This document shows, one piece after another, positions 1 through 5,017 of a stretch of 5,017 nt of DNA. The notes below the pieces were generated by a model. That model worked only from the letters and a program-made list of their open reading frames with translations, was not told the origin of the DNA and made no database searches. The DNA lies in assembly GCA_903920925.1 (NCBI GenBank), contig CAIXOA010000184.1, forward strand, positions 1 through 5,017, in the 5' to 3' direction. The stretch's first letter is position 1; each line of letters starts with the position of its first letter. The position numbers were made by a program, and so were the translations under genes. This DNA comes from an uncultured Microcaldota archaeon (GTDB taxonomy: Archaea; Micrarchaeota; Micrarchaeia; Anstonellales; Bilamarchaeaceae).

Positions 1-1
1 G

Positions 2-739
2 GGCTGGGCGAAGGAGAAGGGGCTCCGCCTCATAGTGGTTTTGGACGAGGCGTGGAAGATAGCCAAGGACGACAACAGCGACGCGGTCATGATCGTGAGG
101 GAGGGGAGGAAGTACAATTTCGGCATCATCGTCGCATCCCAGAACCCCACGGACATCAGCGAGGCAATCTTCAGCAACGTCGGCACCACATTCATACTCA
201 AGGTGAAGTTCGAGAAGTTCCTTGACTACCTCCAGGGCACGCTCAACTTCAGCAACTTCATGCGCGAGGAGATTTCCCGGTTCGGGGTCGGGCAGTGCGC
301 GGTGAACATGGCGTTCTCCACCGCAGCGCCGTACCCGTCCACGTTCCTCGTGGAGAAGATAGAGGGAGAGGAGCCCGTGAAGGAGCTGTTCCTCGAGCTT
401 GAGGACGTGCTCACGCGGGAGCAGAAGGAGGCGATTGATGTGGCAAGGTCTGTTTCATTCCATAAGGATGATTTGAAGAGGAGGCTCCTGGAGTTCGGCC
501 TCGGCGAGGACAGGATCGAGGAGATTGTGCGGCTTTTCGACCAGCACAGCAGGCACCTCGACATCGTGTCCTTCATAATAATGCTCGAGCGTTTCGGCGT
601 CGCGCGCCCCAACGTCACCAGCTTCCTGAAGGAGATAGGCGTGGAGGACACGACCATAATAAACATATTCACCAAGGCGGACAAGCGCAAGTCCGGTGTC
701 AGCGACACCGAGATAACCCAGGTTTCACTGGAGGGATGA
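2..739 (+). CDS. HerA/VirB4-like (DUF87-type) P-loop ATPase, C-terminal part, 5' truncated by window edge
   Basis: The reading frame is open from base 2 and gives a 245-residue C-terminal fragment; the Walker A region and true start lie outside the window. Walker B is visible at fragment residues 10-16 (LIVVLDE, followed by AW). An EGRKYNFGIIVASQ segment follows at about 34-47, with the Gln-containing ASQ motif typical of the FtsK/HerA/VirB4 superfamily, then an SNVGTTFILKV strand and a GVGQC turn at 95-99. In this family, hexameric motors pump DNA or energise protein secretion at the membrane. After the ATPase core, about 118 residues (128-245) form a charged, helical extension with repeated L-E-x-G-V/L units, not part of the ATPase fold, perhaps a docking tail. 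The stop overlaps the ATGATTATG start region of the next gene, so the two are translationally coupled. The superfamily call is firm; the choice between HerA-like helicase and VirB4/TraC-like secretion motor is not resolved by this fragment. The three membrane/adaptor genes downstream favour a membrane-associated motor. Confidence 0.85.
   Translation, partial: GWAKEKGLRLIVVLDEAWKIAKDDNSDAVMIVREGRKYNFGIIVASQNPTDISEAIFSNVGTTFILKVKFEKFLDYLQGTLNFSNFMREEISRFGVGQCAVNMAFSTAAPYPSTFLVEKIEGEEPVKELFLELEDVLTREQKEAIDVARSVSFHKDDLKRRLLEFGLGEDRIEEIVRLFDQHSRHLDIVSFIIMLERFGVARPNVTSFLKEIGVEDTTIINIFTKADKRKSGVSDTEITQVSLEG
730..735 (+). promoter_or_regulatory. Shine-Dalgarno site deciding the start of the zinc-head membrane protein
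   Basis: GGAGGG lies inside the last codons of the ATPase gene. It is directly adjacent to an ATG at 736 (no spacer) but 6 nt from the ATG at 742. The normal spacing makes 742 the likelier start; the 736 ATG would add only Met-Ile. Confidence 0.6.
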
Positions 740-741
740 TT

Positions 742-1113
742 ATGCCGAAGGTTTGCTGGCTTTGCGAAAAGGAGGTGGCCGAGGGGACGCCGCTGAAGAA
801 GGACGTTGTGATACGGTTCATCAGGGAGATGAAGAGGAAGTTCGGGATACTCAAGGGCAACGACCTGGTGGTGTGCCCCGAGCACCTTGCGAAATACGCC
901 GAGAAGAGGAAGAAGTTCGAGCGCAACCTCGTGCTCTACGCGACCGCCGCGGTGCTGATCGCGGTCGGCCTCCCGGCCCTCCCGCTTCTCCTGGGCGCGC
1001 CTTTCCAGCCGACGACCATATGCTTCTCGTTCCTGCTTGCGGCGATGGTTCTCGCCCTTTCGATACTGAACTACGTGCCGGCTCTCGAGCCCGGGGGAAA
1101 GGAGGGTGCATGA
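742..1113 (+). CDS. Small membrane protein with N-terminal zinc-binding-like head and two transmembrane helices
   Basis: This 123-residue protein is not a family I can name. The N-terminal head has CWLC (Cys5, Cys8) and VCPEH (Cys45, His48). That is a CxxC...CxxH arrangement fit to bind one zinc ion, with a basic helical segment between the pairs (IREMKRKFG, about 27-35). A second basic stretch (KYAEKRKKFERN, 51-62) precedes two hydrophobic helices at about 62-86 and 91-113, joined by a short loop containing GAPFQP. The positive-inside rule puts the zinc head and both termini in the cytosol. The start at 742 was chosen because GGAGGG at 730-735 is well spaced for it; an ATG at 736 overlapping the ATPase stop is the alternative. 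The 3' end overlaps or abuts the SD and start region of the next gene. Placement directly after a motor ATPase suggests a membrane subunit or anchor that could contact the ATPase through the zinc head; this is inference. Confidence 0.8.
   Translation: MPKVCWLCEKEVAEGTPLKKDVVIRFIREMKRKFGILKGNDLVVCPEHLAKYAEKRKKFERNLVLYATAAVLIAVGLPALPLLLGAPFQPTTICFSFLLAAMVLALSILNYVPALEPGGKEGA
1101..1106 (+). promoter_or_regulatory. Shine-Dalgarno site for the coiled-coil/winged-helix gene
   Basis: GGAGGG, preceded by AAA, sits 8 nt before the ATG at 1115. A GTG at 1106 in the same frame overlaps the SD itself, and an ATG at 1110 opens only a six-codon frame, so 1115 is the supported start. The site lies within the 3' end of the upstream gene, which is consistent with coupled translation. 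Confidence 0.65.
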
Positions 1114-1114
1114 A

Positions 1115-1837
1115 ATGCCAGAAGCTGTAGCCCCGCCCAAGGTGGACGGGTTCAAATTGGAAGGGAAGATGTCCGGAAAGGCGGACGACATAGCCAACGC
1201 GCTCCGCGGCGTGTCCTTCCTGAAGATCGCCAAGGAGAAGACCGCGGTGAGCGCCGCCAATGTCGAAAGCAGGGACATCAACAAGAACCCCTACACCTTC
1301 TCCATAATCCGCTTCGACAAGGACGGCATCGACGTGGTCTACACGGTGCCCCCGTCCGTCTCTCCGACGCGGAGGAGGATAGACATAATACGCCACCTCC
1401 TCAACACGCTGACGCTGGTTTCCGGCTACTATGACACGGACCCCAAGCTCATACTGCAGCTCCTCGAGCAGACCGTGAAGGAGATAGAGGACTACGCGAC
1501 CAACGACTACAAGCAGCTTTACGCCACCTACGATTCCATGCGCAGGGACGTGGAGGCGCTCCGGAGGAACTACTCCATCATGAAGAAGCAGGTCACGAGC
1601 CTCTCCCGCGAAAATTACGACATGAAGAACGAGAACGACGAGCTCAGGGTGAAACTGGAGGGCCTGCAGGGCATGTCGGACGGCGTGCTCAAGACCAAGG
1701 TGCAGGACTGGGTCATCGAACACGGCGGGCAGATAATCGTGCCGGAATTCTCGCGCGTTTTCAAGGTCCCGGAGGCCCGCGTCGAGCAGATTCTCGACGA
1801 GCTCGTTAAAGGAGGATTTTTGGAGATTGTACAGTGA
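1115..1837 (+). CDS. Soluble protein with alpha/beta head, central coiled coil and C-terminal winged-helix-like domain
   Basis: This is a 240-residue cytosolic protein with no signal peptide or membrane segment, and I do not recognise its family. Residues about 10-105 form a mixed alpha/beta head. It includes a strand pair (PYTFSIIRF, GIDVVYTVPP), a basic patch (PTRRR, about 85-89) and an amphipathic helix (IDIIRHLLNTLTLV). Residues about 110-186 are strongly helical and heptad-like, rich in Glu/Lys/Arg/Asn, and read as a coiled coil from about 133 to 186. The last 49 residues (192-240) resemble a winged helix: a VQDWVIEHGG helix, a PEFSRVFKVPEARVEQILDE helix-turn-helix, then KGGFLEIVQ as the wing. 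The start at 1115 follows from the SD at 1101-1106. The stop overlaps the GTG start of the next gene by 4 bp (GTGA). Sitting between two membrane proteins and downstream of the motor ATPase, it may be a cytosolic adaptor or scaffold; DNA binding through the winged helix is an alternative. Confidence 0.8.
   Translation: MPEAVAPPKVDGFKLEGKMSGKADDIANALRGVSFLKIAKEKTAVSAANVESRDINKNPYTFSIIRFDKDGIDVVYTVPPSVSPTRRRIDIIRHLLNTLTLVSGYYDTDPKLILQLLEQTVKEIEDYATNDYKQLYATYDSMRRDVEALRRNYSIMKKQVTSLSRENYDMKNENDELRVKLEGLQGMSDGVLKTKVQDWVIEHGGQIIVPEFSRVFKVPEARVEQILDELVKGGFLEIVQ
1821..1826 (+). promoter_or_regulatory. Shine-Dalgarno site supporting a GTG start at 1834
   Basis: TGGAGA lies 7 nt before the GTG at 1834, counting from its last base (8 nt from the GGAG core). 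The in-frame ATG at 1843 would be 17 nt from the core, so the GTG is preferred. A stronger AAAGGAGG at 1808-1815 is too far from either start. It may simply reflect Lys-Gly-Gly codons, or it may help ribosomes re-initiate across the overlap. Confidence 0.45.
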
Positions 1838-4392
1838 GTTGCATGGCGCTCAGGAAAGAACCGCAGGAACCCGGGCTTTACCGCTTCTCCCTCAGGAAGC
1901 GCTACTCCTACGAGGCGAGATACAGGAAGGTGGAGAAGCCCGTCCTGGAGCAGGCGAAGGAGCGCATATCCGCGCTGCTCGGGAAGAAGCCCGCCGCACC
2001 GGCGCCCTCCGCTGCCGCACAGAAGCGGGGGCAGGAGCCAGAGAAGAAAGGGGCGCCCATGGAGGTCTCCCCCCTGCTTGCATTGAGGATAGGGGGCCTG
2101 CTCGGCCTCATCGTTATGCTCCTGCTCGCATTTTTCTTCTATGCGCAGGCCGTTTCAGCGCCCCAGGCCAGGTGGACCACCGAAATCTCCGCCTCATCCA
2201 TCTCCGCTTCCGTTGTCGATTCGGACATGATGACCGCGGGCAGCGCGGAGAACTTCCGCTACCCCTACCATACCGCCTATTCGAAAACGCATCTCGCCTC
2301 CTCCGGGCTCAGGAACATAACCATGGGCGCAGCCCTCTATGATTCCGTGGTGCCCAATTCCGTATTCATGCTCCGCAGCAACCGCTACCAGGCGGAATCC
2401 TACCCCGCGTTCCTTTCATCCCTCTCCTCGGGCCTTTCAGAATCCGGGGTGGAGGTGAACGAGATATCCCCATCCGAGCTGGACAGGCTCGCCTCGGGCT
2501 CCATGCTGATAGTCCCCAGCGGCTACATCCCGGAGGAGCTCGCGACCGGCAGCGCAAAGCCCATGCTCTATTCGCTCATGGAGAGGGGGATAACCGTTTT
2601 CTACATCGGCCAGGATTTCTCGAGGATGATCTCCAGGACGGGGAGCGTCGTCCCGTCCCCCGGCACGTTCACGGGCTTCAGGGAAGGGAAAATCACATTT
2701 GATTCGGGCGCTTCGCTCACGCCGGACGGCACTGTTTCCATAAAGAACCCCCTCTATTCCGCGACGGGCCTCGAATCCTCGTCATCCTTCGGAGGCGCAT
2801 TCAGCGCCCTCGCATACAAAGGCGGCTTCATAATCCTGGCGCCCCAGACCCTGGACGGCGGGTGGGAGAGCGGCCAGGCCGCAGGGCAGGACGCCGCGCG
2901 CATAATCCTCAGCACCCGCTGGCTCACGCCCAAATCCAGCGTGGAAACAATTGTGCCCCTCACCGGCGGCGATGACATCGAGGTTTTCACGCCCTCCTTC
3001 GAGGGGGATTCCGGCTACCTTAAGGTATACGGGGGCAACAACGACAGCGGGTCGGGCTTCTACAAGGTCTCATTCCTGCAAAAGAAAACAAAAGGCGAGA
3101 TATACACCCGCGGGCACAGCATAGTTCCCGGGGCGCTTTCCCAGACCTCCCTCGACCTGGTGATAGAACTGAAGGAAAGCGGGGGGGAAAAGTTCCTCTT
3201 CCTTTCCGTGAACAACATCTCCGGGGAGGTTGAGCATTCCAGCATTCCGGGCAAGGTGGGGCTCAACTCGCAGCTCACAATCCCGCACACGTTCAGCCTT
3301 CCCACGGGCGATTACATAATCAACGTGATCGACCAGGAGGGCAACAGGTACGCCCGCTCATACCTCCGCGTAAAGGAGGTGGAGGTGGCCCCGGTCTCCT
3401 TCAACATGCGCAACGACGTGTTCAGCTTCGCGGTCCGCGGCGACGGCGAGCCGGTCTCGCCCGAGCTTGTTACCGCGAAGGTGGACGGAGGAAAATACGG
3501 CACGTACGCCTTCCGGGGCACCAGCAGCCTGGACATAGACCTCAAGTCCACGGGCAACGCCCCGCTTCCCGACGGGATGCACAGCGTGGCCTTCCAGATC
3601 GGCTCCTACGCCACGACGCTCCCCATAGACAAGGTGGCGCCCGCGCCCTTCTACACCCAGCCTTTCATACTCGGCGCAATTGCCATCGCGCTCATAGCGT
3701 TTGCGATAGCATACATATTCAAGGCCTCGGAGATACCGGTGTACGGGCTTGACATACCGGATTTCCCTCCCCAGTCCACCACCAAGATACCCCTCAGCAG
3801 GGAAGTGCTGCTCGGGCTTTTCGAAAAGGTGAACCAGAAATACAGGTGGAAGAACACCCCGCTCAAGGCCTCGGAGGTCAAGGGCGCGTTCAAGGACCTC
3901 GTTTTCGAGGGCAGGCCCATATTCATCAGCGACTACAACCTCGAATACCTGCTGGACCAGCTCACCGGGCTCGGGCTGCTCAGGAAGGAGGCGGGCTATT
4001 ATTCGAAATCCTCCTGGGAGCAGGACACCGGGCTCAGCGCAAAATACCTTTCAATGTTCCGGAGCCTGAGGGACATCTGCATAAACGAGGCCATCCCGTT
4101 CACCCCCATGGGCGCGAGCAGGGAATACGACACCAAGATAACGATACTCGGGCAGGACATGTACGTGCACTTCTACGGGGGGCCGGAAACGATATCAAAA
4201 GCCATGGATTCGCTCCACCTCGGCCTGAACATAATCCTCGCGGAGGACGACGGGGAGGTGGAGGAGATGGGCGAATTCCTCTCATCCGGGGACGAGGCGG
4301 AGACTCTCCTCAAGCTCGAGGTGCAGGCAGGCTCCGTGCAGATAAAGACGCTCGATGACCTGCAGAAGATGATAAAGGAGATGAAAGTTTAG
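1834..4392 (+). CDS. Large two-span membrane protein with extracytoplasmic domain and cytosolic winged-helix-like C-terminus
   Basis: This is an 852-residue protein of a family I do not recognise. Residues 1-79 are basic, and then Ala/Pro/Lys-rich and probably disordered (50-75). Membrane helix 1 is at about 80-103 and helix 2 at about 608-630. The 504 residues between them are Ser/Gly/Thr-rich with many beta strands and should be outside the cell. They carry three N-x-S/T sequons (Asn161, Asn403, Asn461). Residues about 160-360 alternate strands and helices (SMLIVPSGYIPEE, ERGITVFYIGQDF, GGFIILAPQ), resembling a Rossmann-like or GATase/ThuA-like fold. Residues about 370-600 look like stacked beta-sandwich modules. 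The cytosolic tail has a winged-helix-like segment (about 655-725, ending LTGLGLLRKEAGYY) and then an alpha/beta domain (about 735-805) with an acidic linker. The GTG start overlaps the previous stop by 4 bp; ATG at 1843 is the alternative. Topology fits a surface-exposed component whose tail meets the ATPase or adaptor; its function is unknown. Confidence 0.85.
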   Translation: MSCMALRKEPQEPGLYRFSLRKRYSYEARYRKVEKPVLEQAKERISALLGKKPAAPAPSAAAQKRGQEPEKKGAPMEVSPLLALRIGGLLGLIVMLLLAFFFYAQAVSAPQARWTTEISASSISASVVDSDMMTAGSAENFRYPYHTAYSKTHLASSGLRNITMGAALYDSVVPNSVFMLRSNRYQAESYPAFLSSLSSGLSESGVEVNEISPSELDRLASGSMLIVPSGYIPEELATGSAKPMLYSLMERGITVFYIGQDFSRMISRTGSVVPSPGTFTGFREGKITFDSGASLTPDGTVSIKNPLYSATGLESSSSFGGAFSALAYKGGFIILAPQTLDGGWESGQAAGQDAARIILSTRWLTPKSSVETIVPLTGGDDIEVFTPSFEGDSGYLKVYGGNNDSGSGFYKVSFLQKKTKGEIYTRGHSIVPGALSQTSLDLVIELKESGGEKFLFLSVNNISGEVEHSSIPGKVGLNSQLTIPHTFSLPTGDYIINVIDQEGNRYARSYLRVKEVEVAPVSFNMRNDVFSFAVRGDGEPVSPELVTAKVDGGKYGTYAFRGTSSLDIDLKSTGNAPLPDGMHSVAFQIGSYATTLPIDKVAPAPFYTQPFILGAIAIALIAFAIAYIFKASEIPVYGLDIPDFPPQSTTKIPLSREVLLGLFEKVNQKYRWKNTPLKASEVKGAFKDLVFEGRPIFISDYNLEYLLDQLTGLGLLRKEAGYYSKSSWEQDTGLSAKYLSMFRSLRDICINEAIPFTPMGASREYDTKITILGQDMYVHFYGGPETISKAMDSLHLGLNIILAEDDGEVEEMGEFLSSGDEAETLLKLEVQAGSVQIKTLDDLQKMIKEMKV

Positions 4393-4420
4393 TTTACTTC
4401 TTCTTTGCACCGCTTTTCTT
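4386..4420 (+). terminator. Possible T-rich archaeal terminator of the + operon at the convergent junction
   Basis: On the + strand, 4388-4406 holds 13 T in 19 bases, and a second run (TTTTCTT) lies at 4414-4420. Archaeal RNA polymerase commonly stops in U-rich tracts without a hairpin. The tract falls immediately after the last operon stop codon, inside the 3' end of the opposing gene, where it is the antisense of AAG/AAA lysine codons. It may therefore be only a by-product of that Lys-rich tail. No stem-loop is obvious. Confidence 0.35.
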
Positions 4421-5017
4421 CGCATCCTTCCTGGCGGCGTTCGCACCTGCCTTGGCCGCGTACAGCTCCTCCAGCCTGGAGACCGTGTCCGCCTTGTCGT
4501 AGAGCGCAGCCCTCGCCTTCGCGCTTTCTGACATCTCCTTCTTCCTTTCTATGGCGAGCAGTATCTTCTCCCTGAAATCCACAGGCTCGGAGAAGGTGTA
4601 GCCGTTCTTCCCCTCCTCCACGAGTTCCTCTGCCGCGGATTTCTTCGGGACCACCACCGGGGTCCCGCACGCCATGGATTCCAGCACCACCAGCCCCTGG
4701 GTGTCGAATTTTGACGGGAAGGCGAGCACGTCCGCCGCGGCGTAGTAGTCCGGAAGCTCCTTCCTGTCCACGAACCCCGCGAATATGAAATATTCGCCCA
4801 GCCCCTTCATCCTCACCGCATTCTTGTAATATTCCTCCGAGGGGCCCTTCCCCACGATGAGGAACCTCGCATTCGGCTGCTTGTTCACTATTGAATGGGC
4901 CTCGTTTATGAGCAGGTCCAGGTTCTTCTCCATCACCAGCCTTCCGACGTGGAGTATCACCTTCTTCTTCCCCAGCCCGTGCCTCTTCCTCACCGCCTCC
5001 CCGTCCCCCTTCCCGAA
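4394..5017 (-). CDS. GT4-family (GT-B fold) glycosyltransferase, C-terminal half, 5' truncated by window edge
   Basis: The frame is open to the right edge, giving 207 residues of the nucleotide-sugar-binding half; the acceptor-binding N-terminal domain lies outside. A GTG at 4991-4993 is internal (Val), because homology-like sequence (FGKGDGEAVRKRHGL) continues upstream of it. Family signatures are clear: ILHVGRLVMEKNLDLLI (about 21-37, with the Arg and Lys that contact the donor phosphates), ARFLIVGKGP, FAGFVDRKELPDYYAAADVLAFPS and FDTQGLVVLESMACGTPVVV, then AAEELVEEGKNGYTF. The usual E-x7-E motif is D-x7-E here (Asp105, Glu113), a variant seen in DTQGL/ETQGL-type members. GT4 enzymes are retaining transferases using NDP-sugars, often for lipids, exopolysaccharide or glycoprotein glycans; donor and acceptor cannot be read from this fragment. 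The C-terminus ends in an Ala/Lys-rich tail (KDAKKSGAKKK) beyond the fold. The gene is convergent with the + operon, 1 nt apart, and need not share its function. Confidence 0.93.
   Translation of the reverse strand, partial: FGKGDGEAVRKRHGLGKKKVILHVGRLVMEKNLDLLINEAHSIVNKQPNARFLIVGKGPSEEYYKNAVRMKGLGEYFIFAGFVDRKELPDYYAAADVLAFPSKFDTQGLVVLESMACGTPVVVPKKSAAEELVEEGKNGYTFSEPVDFREKILLAIERKKEMSESAKARAALYDKADTVSRLEELYAAKAGANAARKDAKKSGAKKK

Noticed and set aside
674..709. EF-hand-like loop (DKRKSGVSDTEI) near the ATPase C-terminus
   Set aside because: Position 12 lacks the required Glu/Asp, position 8 is Ser rather than hydrophobic, and no paired EF-hand is present.
226..1284. 352-codon open frame on the - strand
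   Set aside because: It runs antisense across three well-supported + genes. Its translation is Ser/Arg-rich with no domain pattern, and its openness follows from the G/C-rich third positions of the + strand.
851..1723. 290-codon open frame on the - strand
   Set aside because: It is antisense to the zinc-head and coiled-coil genes. It is His/Val/Arg-rich low-complexity translation with no SD or family motif.
1827..2342. 171-codon + frame starting with TTG near a strong SD-like sequence
   Set aside because: It overlaps the start of the 852-residue gene in another frame. The Arg/Gly/Ala-rich product lacks domain features, and the rival frame has a coherent membrane protein over 850 residues.
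3181..3191. G7A4 run as a possible programmed frameshift or sequencing-error site
   Set aside because: The main frame reads straight through it (Gly-Gly-Glu-Lys) with coherent sequence on both sides, so there is no sign of a shift or break.
3846..4358. 170-codon + frame inside the large membrane protein gene
   Set aside because: The composition is Arg/Gly/His/Pro-rich, typical of a shifted frame in GC-rich DNA; there is no motif or independent start signal.
4991..4993. GTG as the start of the glycosyltransferase
   Set aside because: The frame stays open to the window edge and the upstream residues fit the family linker. A protein starting here would also lack the whole N-terminal domain of the GT-B fold.
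1..5017. CRISPR arrays, tRNA/rRNA genes, IS elements, long direct or inverted repeats, TATA/BRE promoters
   Set aside because: None was seen by eye. Coding sequence fills almost the whole window, and both transcription units appear to start outside it.

Overview
The window looks archaeal. It is GC-rich and strongly prefers G/C at third codon positions, yet it uses AUA for Ile and AGG/AGA for Arg freely. Genes abut or overlap by a few bases, and three internal starts have clear Shine-Dalgarno (SD) sequences. The first protein carries the signature of a HerA/VirB4-type (DUF87-like) ATPase. The gene set (a pumping ATPase plus unfamiliar membrane and coiled-coil proteins) would fit an uncultured lineage such as a DPANN archaeon, but that placement is inference and no marker gene here proves it.

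Layout: four co-directional + strand genes fill 2-4392. They are (1) the C-terminal part of a HerA/VirB4-like P-loop ATPase (5' end outside the window); (2) a 123-residue protein with a Cys2/Cys-His zinc-binding-like head and two membrane helices; (3) a 240-residue cytosolic protein with an alpha/beta head, a coiled coil and a C-terminal winged-helix-like domain; and (4) an 852-residue protein with a cytosolic N-terminus, a roughly 500-residue extracytoplasmic domain between two membrane helices, and a roughly 220-residue cytosolic C-terminus. Adjacent genes overlap by 4 bp or less, or are separated by 1 nt. They almost certainly form one translationally coupled operon that begins upstream of the window.

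A fifth gene lies on the - strand from 4394 to the right edge. It is the C-terminal half of a GT-B family 4 glycosyltransferase, convergent with the operon and separated from it by one base. A T-rich stretch across the junction may end transcription of the + operon.

Taken together, the operon looks like a membrane-anchored machine powered by a HerA/VirB4-type motor. It has a small Zn-type membrane subunit, a coiled-coil/winged-helix adaptor and a large surface-exposed membrane subunit. I recognise only the ATPase and the glycosyltransferase by family. The other three are described from visible architecture. A DNA- or protein-translocation or surface-appendage role is the natural hypothesis, but it is unproven. 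No RNA genes, mobile elements, CRISPR arrays or promoters were seen, and there is no gene-free stretch over 300 bases.
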